Shown in pieces: positions 35,329-44,585 of a stretch of 64,000 nt of DNA. The position numbers and the translations under genes are program-made. Source of the DNA: Sphingobacteriales bacterium (lineage in GTDB: Bacteria; Bacteroidota; Bacteroidia; Chitinophagales; Chitinophagaceae); contig JACRLZ010000002.1 in assembly GCA_016235125.1 (NCBI GenBank), positions 434,001 to 498,000 on the forward strand, written 5' to 3'. Below the pieces are notes generated by a model. That model searched no databases, was not told the origin of the DNA, and saw nothing but the letters and a program-made list of their open reading frames with translations. Within the stretch, counting starts at the first letter, position 1. The number at the start of each line of letters is the position of its first letter.

Positions 35329-37212
35329 TCACACATTCACCACCAGTACAGGAATTTTTAATTCATGTCTTACGTTGTCTGTTGTCTGCCCATACAGCCA
35401 GTCTTTCATGCCACTGTGCCCATGTGCGCCGATCACCAGCATTTCAGCATTATTTTCTTTTACCAGCCTTACAATTTCTTTTACCCTGTTACCAAATCCC
35501 AGTTGAGCTGCAGAGGTAAAACCCAATTGCGCCAGTTGCTGAACATAGCTGTTCAGTTGTTCAAAATCTTTTCTTGTTTCCATGTCATCGCTTTCCTGCT
35601 CAAACATTTTAGCAGAGGCGCTCTCCACTACATGTATCAGGAAGTAGGATGTATTTTTTCCACCCTGTCCGATGGCATGTGTGATCAGTTTTCGGTCGCT
35701 TTCACTGAAATCAAGAGCTATGGCAATTTTATGGTAAGCAGGGATTTGAATTTCATCCAGCTTCACCGCTTCGGCATGGAGGCGGGAGATCACTTTTTCT
35801 TTTTTACGTTTCAATGGATAAAAAATAGCGGTAACTAATAATGTAAGATAAAAAATGCCTGATAATAATATTACTGCTTTCCAGATAACACTATCTGATG
35901 ATGCGAAGAAAGAGCCTGCCTGTTCCACCACCATCCGGATATTCAGGTAAACGAGGATGGCAGTGATAGTTGATGCAAGAATGACCACAGGTGTTTTGAT
36001 AGCAAACTTTCCCATGGTTTTTCTGTCGCTGGTAAAATGGATAAGCGGGATAATGGCAAACCCGAGCTGCAGGCTTAGTATAACCTGGCTCAATACCAGC
36101 AAGCTGTCAATATTTTTTTCCCCGTTTATCAGGATTACGATCACAGCGGGGATGATGGCTATAAGTCTCGTCATCAGTCTTCGTACCCATGGATTAATAC
36201 GCAGCCGCAAATAACCTTCCATAACTATTTGTCCGGCCAGTGTTCCGGTGATGGTGGAACTTTGACCGGATGCTATTAATGCAACAGCAAATAAAATAGG
36301 AGCCAGGCTTGTACCCAGCATGGGTGCAAGCAGTTCATGTGCCTGTTTTATTTCTGCCACATCCGTTCTTCCTGTTTTAAAAAATACGGTAGCTGCCAGT
36401 ACCAGGATAGCTGCATTTACAAAAAAAGCCATATTCAGCGCAATAGCACTGTCAATGAAATTCATTTTCAGGGCTTTTTTTATTCCTGTCTCATCTCTTT
36501 TTATTTTTCTTGTTTGCACCAGCGCTGAATGCAGGTAAAGATTGTGCGGCATCACAGTGGCTCCGATAATACCAATGGCTATATAAAGAGCGGCATCGTT
36601 GGGTATGCCGGGTGCAAAACCCGATGCCACTTCGGCAAGATCTGGTTTGGCCAAAAGTATTTCAGCAAGAAAGGAAAAACCAATAATTGCCACCAGACAA
36701 ACAATAAACGCTTCCATCTTCCGCATACCGAGTCTTTGCAGCAGAAGAAAAAGAAAAGTATCGAATACCGTAATTAAAACACCCCATAATAGCGGAATGC
36801 CTGTGAGCAACTGAATACCGATAGCCATACCCAGAATTTCAGCAAGGTCAGTAGCGGCAATGGCAATTTCAGCAAGACCGTACAATGCATAATTAATGAA
36901 GCGGGGATAGGTTTCCCGGTTGGCCTGTGCCAAATCTCTTCCTCTTACTATACCCAATCTTGCAGATAAGCTTTGCAGTAACAAAGCCATCAGGTTGCTC
37001 ATCAGCAAAACCCAGATGAGTTTATATCCAAACTGGCTGCCACCGGCAAGATCGGTAGCCCAGTTCCCGGGGTCCATATATCCTACACTTACCAGGTAGG
37101 CCGGGCCAAAGAAAGCAAGAACTCGTCGCCAGCCTGTTCTTTTGCTACTGGTCGTGTCAATACTCTGATGCACTTCACTCAGCGAAATATACGGATGCTT
37201 GTCACGATTCAT
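35329..37212 (-). CDS. mntH: Nramp-type Mn/Fe transporter fused to a universal stress domain
   Basis: A 627-residue protein. The first 480 residues are an Nramp transporter with the metal-binding DPGN motif in TM1 (VGYMDPGNWATDL) and MPHN in TM6 (ATVMPHNLYLHS). The C-terminal 135 residues are a UspA-type domain starting KIAIALDFSESD, with the ATP-binding motif VIGAHGHSGMKDWLYGQTTD. The usual bacterial Nramp protein lacks this tail. It overlaps mntR by 11 bp, so both come from one transcript under the operator at 37878. It imports Mn2+ (perhaps Fe2+); the USP tail may bind a nucleotide and adjust transport. Confidence 0.95.
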   Translation of the reverse strand: MNRDKHPYISLSEVHQSIDTTSSKRTGWRRVLAFFGPAYLVSVGYMDPGNWATDLAGGSQFGYKLIWVLLMSNLMALLLQSLSARLGIVRGRDLAQANRETYPRFINYALYGLAEIAIAATDLAEILGMAIGIQLLTGIPLLWGVLITVFDTFLFLLLQRLGMRKMEAFIVCLVAIIGFSFLAEILLAKPDLAEVASGFAPGIPNDAALYIAIGIIGATVMPHNLYLHSALVQTRKIKRDETGIKKALKMNFIDSAIALNMAFFVNAAILVLAATVFFKTGRTDVAEIKQAHELLAPMLGTSLAPILFAVALIASGQSSTITGTLAGQIVMEGYLRLRINPWVRRLMTRLIAIIPAVIVILINGEKNIDSLLVLSQVILSLQLGFAIIPLIHFTSDRKTMGKFAIKTPVVILASTITAILVYLNIRMVVEQAGSFFASSDSVIWKAVILLSGIFYLTLLVTAIFYPLKRKKEKVISRLHAEAVKLDEIQIPAYHKIAIALDFSESDRKLITHAIGQGGKNTSYFLIHVVESASAKMFEQESDDMETRKDFEQLNSYVQQLAQLGFTSAAQLGFGNRVKEIVRLVKENNAEMLVIGAHGHSGMKDWLYGQTTDNVRHELKIPVLVVNV

Positions 37213-37864
37213 ACTTTACAAATATGTTTTTTGCCAGTTGCTCGCTGATATTATAGAATTGCTGTTTTATTTTTATTTCCATAGAGTTGTCAAAGTCAAA
37301 TTTTTTTTTCACTTCCAGCTTTGTTCCGATACCGATATTTTTATGTTTCAGTAATTCCAGTATTTCACTTGACTGATCGCCGACATGGCATACTACCGCC
37401 TGCTTATTCAATGGTAATGCAGTGATGCAAACCTGTTTACTCGTTTCTATTTTACCATTTACATCCGGTATAGGATCACCATGCGGGTCTACCCTGGGAA
37501 AGCCGAGGAACTCATCCAGTTTGTCAATCAGTTTTTTGCTGCTCACATGTTCAAGATGCTCCGCAACGGCATGCACTTCATCCCAGCTGAATTTTAATTT
37601 CTCTGCAAGAAAATATTCCCACAGTCTGTGTCTTCGAATGATGCCCAACGCTACTTTATTGCCTTCATGGCTGAGCCGGAAACCCTGGTAGGGCTGATAG
37701 TGAAGCAGTTTTTTATTCTTCAGCTTTTTCATCATATCCGTTACGGATGCGGGTTTTGTCTTTAATTCTGACGCCAGTTCGTTTGTGGTAACCATTCCAT
37801 CTGACTGCTGAAGATGAAAAACAGCCTTGATATAATTTTCTTCGCTGGTTGAGTAATTAAACAT
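37202..37864 (-). CDS. mntR: DtxR/MntR-family metal-dependent repressor
   Basis: A 220-residue DtxR-family protein. It has an N-terminal winged helix (VTTNELASELKTKPASVTDMMKKL), a dimer domain with RRHRLWEYFLAEKL and HAVAEHLEHVSS carrying the metal ligands, and a C-terminal SH3-like FeoA domain. It likely binds Mn2+ and represses mntH. The gene overlaps mntH by 11 bp. A palindrome (37878-37893) sits 13 bp upstream of its ATG. Confidence 0.93.
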   Translation of the reverse strand: MFNYSTSEENYIKAVFHLQQSDGMVTTNELASELKTKPASVTDMMKKLKNKKLLHYQPYQGFRLSHEGNKVALGIIRRHRLWEYFLAEKLKFSWDEVHAVAEHLEHVSSKKLIDKLDEFLGFPRVDPHGDPIPDVNGKIETSKQVCITALPLNKQAVVCHVGDQSSEILELLKHKNIGIGTKLEVKKKFDFDNSMEIKIKQQFYNISEQLAKNIFVKYES

Positions 37865-37877
37865 GGCTAAAAATAAA

Positions 37878-37893
37878 TTTAGACAAATCTAAA
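37878..37893 (-). promoter_or_regulatory. Probable MntR operator
   Basis: TTTAGACAAATCTAAA is a 6-bp inverted repeat (TTTAGA / TCTAAA) with a 4-bp spacer, 13 bp upstream of mntR. Its form resembles DtxR/MntR-type operators. It would allow self-repression of the mntR-mntH transcript. Confidence 0.6.
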
Positions 37894-37959
37894 ACACAAC
37901 AGACAGACCGCCAAATCTGATTCCCGGGAATCACTTACATTCGGGATTCAATTTTTCCA

Positions 37960-38937
37960 ATGTTTTTTTTCAGAAAATTTATATCACTGTTCCTGGCTGT
38001 TGTTCTTATGACAAGTTGCGGCGGCAAAAAAAAGAAACCGTCCATGACAGGCGAGGATAAAGTAGAGGTAGCTGATTTTATTGATTTCTTTAAACCGGTT
38101 CGCCTTTCCTTTACCTATGCAGACAGCCAGCTGGTAAAGAAGGAAAAAGATTCGTTGCTTATCAGCTCAAAAATTTTTAACCAGTTTGTTCCCGATTCAA
38201 TACTGGGTAAACTGTTTGGAAAATCGGTAAAGCCAAAGATATATGCCATTGGAAAAGCCGAAGTGCCGAAAGCTGTGAGTTACCTGTTTGTAAAAACTGT
38301 TTCAACTGATAAAAGAGCATTCCTGATCATTTGTTTTGATAAAAATCAGCAATTCGTTACCAGTCTTGCGGCTCTTCGCCCCGATCAAAACCCCTCTACT
38401 ATGCAAAACGTAGTGATGGACAGGAAATTTGTGATCACCAAAAATGTTTTAAGGAGAAATGCTGATGGATCTTTCAGTGAAGGAAAGGATGTGTATTCTC
38501 TCAGCGCTGAAACCAGAAGTTTTCAACTGGTAATGACAGATGCACTGGATGATAAGCCTACAGAGCTCATTAATCCTATTGATACTCTGCCAAGGAAAAA
38601 TAAATGGTCGGCTGATTATGCCAATGGCAAAATGAATCTGGTCTCTATCCGTGACGGCAGAAGCAGCGGACGCCTGATATTCTTTATACATTTCGAAAAA
38701 AACAATGGTAGTTGTGTTGGTGAACTAAAAGGCGATGCAACTATTCGTTCTTCCAATACAGCGGAGTATCGTGTCGGCGGCGATCCCTGTGTGCTGAAAT
38801 TTACTTTTACTTCATCGTCTGTAACACTGAAGGAGTTGGAAGGCTGTGGTTCGCACCGCGGCATCCGTTGTTCTTTTGATGGAAGCTTTTCAAAGAAACG
38901 GGAAACGAAATCTAAAGGGGGTAAAAAATTGAAGTAA
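37960..38937 (+). CDS. Hypothetical lipoprotein
   Basis: A 325-residue protein with a lipoprotein signal (LMTSC, Cys20) and a Lys/Gly-rich stretch after it. The central part is beta-rich with no recognised domain. The C-terminal half holds three cysteines (VGELKGD...DPCVLKF..EGCGSHRGIRCSF region) that could form disulfides in the envelope. It is divergent from mntR by 95 bp. The 3' end is followed by an imperfect inverted repeat (near 38935-38950 and 38988-39003). Confidence 0.7.
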   Translation: MFFFRKFISLFLAVVLMTSCGGKKKKPSMTGEDKVEVADFIDFFKPVRLSFTYADSQLVKKEKDSLLISSKIFNQFVPDSILGKLFGKSVKPKIYAIGKAEVPKAVSYLFVKTVSTDKRAFLIICFDKNQQFVTSLAALRPDQNPSTMQNVVMDRKFVITKNVLRRNADGSFSEGKDVYSLSAETRSFQLVMTDALDDKPTELINPIDTLPRKNKWSADYANGKMNLVSIRDGRSSGRLIFFIHFEKNNGSCVGELKGDATIRSSNTAEYRVGGDPCVLKFTFTSSSVTLKELEGCGSHRGIRCSFDGSFSKKRETKSKGGKKLK

Positions 38938-39064
38938 GTAATTTGGGATTGATTAAAACTAAACCTTGCTTTATAAAGATTATCCTGATTCCCAATTACT
39001 AATTCCATAGTGCTTCATCTCAAAATTTCCCGTTATCTTGCGCCTTCGTGTAAACAGAACACAT

Positions 39065-40720
39065 ATGGATTTCAGTAATTTCTCCGTTCCCTATACAGTG
39101 GATGAACAGTATGCAGAAAAAGTGGCTTATTTCTCCATGGAGTTTGCCACGCATCAGCCCTTGAAAATTTACAGTGGTGGTCTGGGTTTTCTCGCCGGCT
39201 CCCATTTGCGCAGCGCTTATGAATTGCGGCAAAATTTAATTGGTGTCGGCCTTCTGTGGAAATATGGTTATTACGACCAGGAACGCAACCAGGACCAGAC
39301 CCTGGAGGTGGCATGGAATGAAAAACAATTCAGTTTCCTGGAAGATACAGGTATCAGATTCCAGATAACTATTCATGAACATCCGGTGTGGGTGAAAGTG
39401 TTTTACCTGAACCCTGAAACTTTCAAAACAGCGCCGTTGTTTTTATTGTCAACCGATGTGCCGGAGAATGATTATGTGTCGCAAACCATAACTCACCGTT
39501 TGTACGATGCCAATGTAGCCACCAAGGTGGCACAATTTATTTTATTGGGTGTGGGTGGAGCTAAACTTATCGATCTGCTGGGCTTCAATCCCGGGCTCTA
39601 TCATCTGAATGAAGCACATGGCATTTCTGCTGCATTTTATTTATATAATAAATATCAAAATGATATTGAAGAAGTGAGAAAACGACTGGTATTCACCACG
39701 CATACACCTGAAGAAGCCGGTAACGAGAAGCATGATATCTACCTTTGCCATAAAATGAGTTATTTCTGCGGGCTGAGTGTGGATGAGGTAAAAAAAATAT
39801 ATGGCAGCGACAGCGATCAGTTCAATCATTCGCTGGCCGCATTGCGTTTTGCAAAACTGGCCAACGGGGTTTCTCAATTGCACGGACAAGTGTCAAGAAC
39901 AATGTGGAGCAAGTATGAAAACATTTGTTCCATCACAGCCATCACCAATGCACAAAACTGGCGCTACTGGGCCGACAAGCAACTGTATAAATTCATGGAA
40001 GCGGGGGATGATTATGGTATTGATGACAGGAAAAAATACCTGAAGAAGAGGGCTTTTGAAATAGTGGCTGACCAGACAGGTAAACTATTTAATCCTGATA
40101 TTTTCACCATCGTCTGGGCAAGGCGTTTCGCTGGTTATAAAAGATCAATGCTGATCACTTCGGATGAGGAAAGATTTGAAAAACTGATGACTGATACAAA
40201 ATATCCGGTTCAGATTATCTGGGCAGGGAAACCTTACCCCGTTGATCATCCGGCCATCAGTGAGTTTAATCAGCTGGTGCATCTGAGCAAAGGATATAAG
40301 AATATGGCTGTGCTGACAGGGTATGAACTTACGCTTTCAAAAAGACTGAAACAGGCAGCGGATATCTGGTTAAATAATCCGAGAGTTCCGAGAGAGGCAT
40401 CGGGCACCAGTGGTATGACGGCTGCTATGAATGGGGCGGTCAATTTCTCAACTGATGATGGATGGATACCCGAGTTCATCAATCATGGTCATAATGGGTT
40501 TGTTGTACCGAAAACAGATTATGCCCATATGGCGGTGCATGAACAGGATGAATATGATCTGAACAGGATATATGATATTTTAGAAAAAGAGATATTGCCT
40601 CTTTACTACGAGAATTACAATACATGGCGTCAGGTAATGAAGAATGGTATGCGGGATGTTCGCTACCAGTTTGACAGCAACCGGATGGCGCATGAGTATT
40701 ATGAGATGTTATATAAGTGA
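39065..40720 (+). CDS. Alpha-glucan phosphorylase-like protein (GT35), PLP lysine replaced by Thr
   Basis: A 551-residue protein of the short GT35 phosphorylase branch. The ATG at 39065 (MDFSNF) is preferred over 39038. It has FSMEFATHQPLKIYSGGLGFLAG at the N terminus and RFAGYKRSMLI, IIWAGKPYPVDHPAISEF, and PREASGTSGMTAAMNGAV near the C terminus. In active phosphorylases the last motif is GTSGMK or GTGNMK, and its Lys carries the pyridoxal phosphate. Here residue 452 is Thr (ACG codon, read directly). The protein may be a glycosyltransferase that does not use PLP, or a binding protein. The change may be normal for this branch in Bacteroidota. Confidence 0.88.
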   Translation: MDFSNFSVPYTVDEQYAEKVAYFSMEFATHQPLKIYSGGLGFLAGSHLRSAYELRQNLIGVGLLWKYGYYDQERNQDQTLEVAWNEKQFSFLEDTGIRFQITIHEHPVWVKVFYLNPETFKTAPLFLLSTDVPENDYVSQTITHRLYDANVATKVAQFILLGVGGAKLIDLLGFNPGLYHLNEAHGISAAFYLYNKYQNDIEEVRKRLVFTTHTPEEAGNEKHDIYLCHKMSYFCGLSVDEVKKIYGSDSDQFNHSLAALRFAKLANGVSQLHGQVSRTMWSKYENICSITAITNAQNWRYWADKQLYKFMEAGDDYGIDDRKKYLKKRAFEIVADQTGKLFNPDIFTIVWARRFAGYKRSMLITSDEERFEKLMTDTKYPVQIIWAGKPYPVDHPAISEFNQLVHLSKGYKNMAVLTGYELTLSKRLKQAADIWLNNPRVPREASGTSGMTAAMNGAVNFSTDDGWIPEFINHGHNGFVVPKTDYAHMAVHEQDEYDLNRIYDILEKEILPLYYENYNTWRQVMKNGMRDVRYQFDSNRMAHEYYEMLYK

Positions 40721-40808
40721 GAATGGCTGAACTGTGGTTGCCTTTTTTTTGTTTTGAATAGAGTATTTATCTTTTTAATTCTATAAATTTATGGAGTTAA
40801 AAAATTGC

Positions 40809-41849
40809 ATGAAGCATTTACTGATCATATGTCACTTGGCGGTGATGACCTCAATAGCCTGTGCTCAATCTAAAACAGAGACATTTACTATTTCAATACC
40901 TCCGGGTAAAGTTTCCAACAGTCTTTATAGACATATCGGTCTTTTGGATATTAGAAATGATACAACTGATTATGGAGTTATTCAAAAAGGCGCATTTAAC
41001 AGGAAAGAAAGAGTTATTACTGAAATACCATTTTCTGTTCAATTCGCCACAGTTGTTGATTCATTGGTTGATAATACTGCCGCTTCGGGTGAATTGCTTT
41101 TAATTCTTCGCCAACTACGTTTTGCAGAGATAACGGGCAGTTTAAGTGAGAGAGGATATTTTCATTTCAGGGGATCCTTGTTTGCAAAAGAAAATGACCG
41201 CTATCAACCTGTAGCATATCTTGATACAGTGATAGTAGTATCTGCATTGGATGTAACTAAAAAACTTTTTAAGACCGGCAGCGACAACCTCTTTGAATTC
41301 ATCAGGACGAATCTCCGCAGCAAGCCTGCAAACGGAAGTTTTACGATCGGAGAATTATGGAAAATTGACAGCATAGAAAAAAGCCGCCTGCCACTTTATA
41401 CGACACCTGTTTTTAAAGACGGGGCATATAAAAGTTTTGAATCACTGGTAAGCCAAACTCCCGACAATGAAAATATGAAGATTGATTTCAGCAAAAACGG
41501 CAGCTATAACTCTATACAACTAAAGAATAAGAAGAATAAATACGAGGAGATAGAATTAAGTAAATGGTTTGCACTCGTATATCAGGGCAGGTTATGCATC
41601 GTTACTACTGACGGCATTTATGCAGTGGAAAAAAGGGATAATGATTTTTATTTTATTGGTAAAGCATGGGTGGCCGCTACGGGGAGTGATATACTGACAG
41701 CACAATTATTTTTTGGATTGATCGGGGGCCTGGCAGCTTCAGGAGGAAGTAATGATTTCTTTGAGTTGAAGATCGATCACCTGAGTGGTGGATTTATCCA
41801 GGTAAGGCCAGCGAAGCAAAAAGAGATCAAGTATTTCAGGAAAGATTAA
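40809..41849 (+). CDS. Hypothetical secreted protein
   Basis: About 346 residues. The ATG at 40809 (MKHLLIICHLAVMTSIACAQ) gives a clear signal peptide; an ATG at 40791 would add six residues. The mature part has no recognised domain. The middle contains a FKDGAYKSFESLVSQTPDN segment of a type common in uncharacterised Bacteroidota proteins. Its 3' end overlaps the convergent ispH gene by 14 bp. Confidence 0.75.
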   Translation: MKHLLIICHLAVMTSIACAQSKTETFTISIPPGKVSNSLYRHIGLLDIRNDTTDYGVIQKGAFNRKERVITEIPFSVQFATVVDSLVDNTAASGELLLILRQLRFAEITGSLSERGYFHFRGSLFAKENDRYQPVAYLDTVIVVSALDVTKKLFKTGSDNLFEFIRTNLRSKPANGSFTIGELWKIDSIEKSRLPLYTTPVFKDGAYKSFESLVSQTPDNENMKIDFSKNGSYNSIQLKNKKNKYEEIELSKWFALVYQGRLCIVTTDGIYAVEKRDNDFYFIGKAWVAATGSDILTAQLFFGLIGGLAASGGSNDFFELKIDHLSGGFIQVRPAKQKEIKYFRKD

Positions 41850-43062
41850 ATTCTGATAGTATATCCTTCTTTTTTTTTGTGAGGCCAAAGAGTGTTGTTA
41901 TTTTATTTATCACTCCCTCTACCAAGGCATCAGGACAGGAAGCCCCGCTGGTAAGCAAAATTTTCACAGTTTGCCTTGAAGGCAACCAGTCACTCGTCAG
42001 CAATTCTTCTTTCGTATGAAAATTAAAATGCAGAATTTCTTTTGCCGATAAGATCTTTTCTTCATTATTGATAAAGTAAGTGGGCAGCTTTTCCTCACAC
42101 AGTTCAACCAAATGAGAAGTGTTGGATGAATTATAGCCGCCGACAACGATAGCGAGGTCAGCTTCTGTTTTCAGCATTTCACTTACCGCTGTCTGGTTAT
42201 CGTTGGTGGCATAGCAAAGCGTATCCCTTGTGTCAGCAAATCTGTCTTCGATATTTTCTGGTTTGAATGTTTCGATCATCACTTGCTTCAAAAGATCAGC
42301 GATGGCCTGTGTATCGCTGGCCAGCATGGTTGTTTGATTTACCACGCCGATGCGTTGCAGGTCTTTTGTTACATCGAAGCCTTTTGAATATTGCCCTTCG
42401 AACTGCTGGTAAAACTTCTCTGGCGGATTTTTTTCTGATATATATTTAGCCAGCTCTTTTGCCTCACTCATATCTTTCACTACAACGGAAGGGGCGTTGG
42501 AGGAAGCATGAGAAAAAGTGGCCCTTGTTTCTTCATGTTTTGGTTTGCCATGAATAATGATCGTATAATTTTTCTTCGCAATCACTTCACTGCGGTTCCA
42601 TACTTTTTCAACAAAGGGGCAGGTCGTATTATATTTTTCTGTCTGAATTCCTTTTTGGTTCAGCAGGCTTTCTATTTCCAGTGTGGTTCCAAAAGCTGGA
42701 ATGATAACAATGTCATTCTGCTTCAATTCATCAAAACTTATTTTCTGGTTGCCGTAAGTGTCCTGCATGAATTGTACCCCATGTAATTCAAGGTCTGCAT
42801 TCACCTGCGGATTATGTATCATTTCGCTCAGCAGAAAAATTCTTTTGCCGGGGTTTTCTTCTACAGTTCTAAAAGCAATCTCAATGGCATTTTCCACACC
42901 AAAACAAAAGCCGAAATGACGGGCTAAATAAATTTGTAAGGGACCAAAGTCGAGCAGGGTGGGGCTAAAGTTTTTTTTCATCCTGTCCTCTTCCTTCCGC
43001 TTTTTTTTGATAGCTGTAATGAGTGGGCTCCGGTAAATGATGGGGACATCAAAATTCTTCAT
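41836..43062 (-). CDS. ispH: 4-hydroxy-3-methylbut-2-enyl diphosphate reductase
   Basis: A 408-residue long-form IspH. The start at 43062 (MKNFDVPIIYRS) is preferred over 43122. The three 4Fe-4S cysteines lie in ARHFGFCFGVENAIE, KYNTTCPFVEKVW and TSGASCPDALVEGVI. It makes IPP and DMAPP in the last step of the MEP isoprenoid pathway. It has about 100 more residues than E. coli IspH (316), which is usual in Bacteroidota and Cyanobacteria. Confidence 0.96.
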   Translation of the reverse strand: MKNFDVPIIYRSPLITAIKKKRKEEDRMKKNFSPTLLDFGPLQIYLARHFGFCFGVENAIEIAFRTVEENPGKRIFLLSEMIHNPQVNADLELHGVQFMQDTYGNQKISFDELKQNDIVIIPAFGTTLEIESLLNQKGIQTEKYNTTCPFVEKVWNRSEVIAKKNYTIIIHGKPKHEETRATFSHASSNAPSVVVKDMSEAKELAKYISEKNPPEKFYQQFEGQYSKGFDVTKDLQRIGVVNQTTMLASDTQAIADLLKQVMIETFKPENIEDRFADTRDTLCYATNDNQTAVSEMLKTEADLAIVVGGYNSSNTSHLVELCEEKLPTYFINNEEKILSAKEILHFNFHTKEELLTSDWLPSRQTVKILLTSGASCPDALVEGVINKITTLFGLTKKKKDILSEFNLS

Positions 43063-43198
43063 ATCAGAACCTGGATTTCCAGGATTATTTTGATTAAAAT
43101 GAAAATCAGTGCAAGTTACCAATTTTATCAGGAGGCGGGAATAGAAAAGATTACTCCCGGATTAGAACAAGTTATTATTTTCACATTAAATTTTTTCG

Positions 43199-44578
43199 AT
43201 GGCCAGGATACTGATTGCTTTCATTTTATTTGCATGGTTGATAAGTTGCAATAACAACTCAAAACAAACAAACAAAACCGATCTGACTGACATGAATACC
43301 GGATTCAAACCTGTAGAATGGGCTCATACGACCAATATCTATGAAGTAAATGTGCGGCAATATACTCCCCAGGGAACATTCAATGCTTTTGCTGCTGAGT
43401 TGCCCAGACTGAAGGGAATGGGAGTGAAGACGCTTTGGTTTATGCCTGTAACCCCCATTGCACAAAAAAATAAGAAAGGAATATTGGGCAGTTATTATGC
43501 ATGTTCTGATTATACTGCTATCAATCCGGAATTTGGGACATTGGATGATTTCAAAAACTTAGTAAAGCAGGCGCATGAATTGGGATTTAAGGTTATTATT
43601 GACTGGGTGGCCAATCATACCGGATGGGATCATGTGTGGACAAAAGAAAATCCTGATTATTATCTGAGAGATTCAGCTACCAATGATTTTAAGATTGCTT
43701 CGGGTATGGATGATATCATTGAACTGGATTACAGGAAACCCGGATTAAGAAAGGCGATGATAGAAGCCATGAAGTTTTGGGTAATTGAATGTGATATTGA
43801 TGGCTTCCGTTGCGACCTGGCTTTTTGGGTGGAGCTTCCTTTCTGGAAAGAAGCAAGAAAAGAAATAGATGCTGTGAAACCCTTGTTCTGGCTGGGAGAA
43901 TTTGATGAACTGGAAAAACCTGAATACAGTGAAGCCTTTGATGCCAGCTACACCTGGACATGGATGCACAAAACCGAAGATTTTTACAAAAAGCATTTGC
44001 CATTGGATTCATTAGTCACTGTCTTAAAAAAATATGATGACCTGGGCGACAGCAGTATGAGGACATGGTTCACCAGCAATCATGATGAGAACAGTTGGAA
44101 CGGTACCGAGTATGAAAAATATGGCGAAGTGGCAAAGTCATTGGCGGTGTTCAGCGCCACATGGAATGGCATTCCGCTGATTTATTCAGGACAGGAGTTG
44201 CCGAATAAAAAAAGGGTCAGGTTCTTTGATAAGGATACTATTCACTGGACAGGTAATAATGAGCTTGGTAATTTTTATAAAACAATTCTGAACCTCAGGT
44301 CAAATAATTCGGCTTTGCGCAGCGGTGATTCATCTGTTCAAACCTTTTGGATAAAAACAAGTGAACCTAAAAATGTTTTTGCTTACCTGAGAAGAAAAGG
44401 AAACCGTGAAATTTTGGTGGTGCTGAATCTATCTGCCAATAACAACCTTCATTTTGATATTCTGGATAAAAATGTAACAGGCATTTATAAAAATGTTTTT
44501 TCAGGCGCTGCCAATGATTTTACTTCTGAAAAAAGTTTTGAAATGCAGACATGGGAATTTCTGGTCTATGAAAAATAG
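43199..44578 (+). CDS. GH13 alpha-amylase family lipoprotein
   Basis: A 459-residue protein with a lipoprotein signal (AWLISC). GH13 blocks are visible: IIDWVANHTGWDH (region I), DGFRCDLAFWV with the nucleophile Asp (region II), LFWLGEFDE with the acid Glu (region III) and FTSNHDENSW with the stabilising Asp (region IV). All three acids are present, so an active alpha-glucan hydrolase or transferase at the cell surface or periplasm is expected. It may serve the same pathway as the phosphorylase-like gene 4 kb away. Confidence 0.92.
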   Translation: MARILIAFILFAWLISCNNNSKQTNKTDLTDMNTGFKPVEWAHTTNIYEVNVRQYTPQGTFNAFAAELPRLKGMGVKTLWFMPVTPIAQKNKKGILGSYYACSDYTAINPEFGTLDDFKNLVKQAHELGFKVIIDWVANHTGWDHVWTKENPDYYLRDSATNDFKIASGMDDIIELDYRKPGLRKAMIEAMKFWVIECDIDGFRCDLAFWVELPFWKEARKEIDAVKPLFWLGEFDELEKPEYSEAFDASYTWTWMHKTEDFYKKHLPLDSLVTVLKKYDDLGDSSMRTWFTSNHDENSWNGTEYEKYGEVAKSLAVFSATWNGIPLIYSGQELPNKKRVRFFDKDTIHWTGNNELGNFYKTILNLRSNNSALRSGDSSVQTFWIKTSEPKNVFAYLRRKGNREILVVLNLSANNNLHFDILDKNVTGIYKNVFSGAANDFTSEKSFEMQTWEFLVYEK

Positions 44579-44585
44579 ACGGCTT

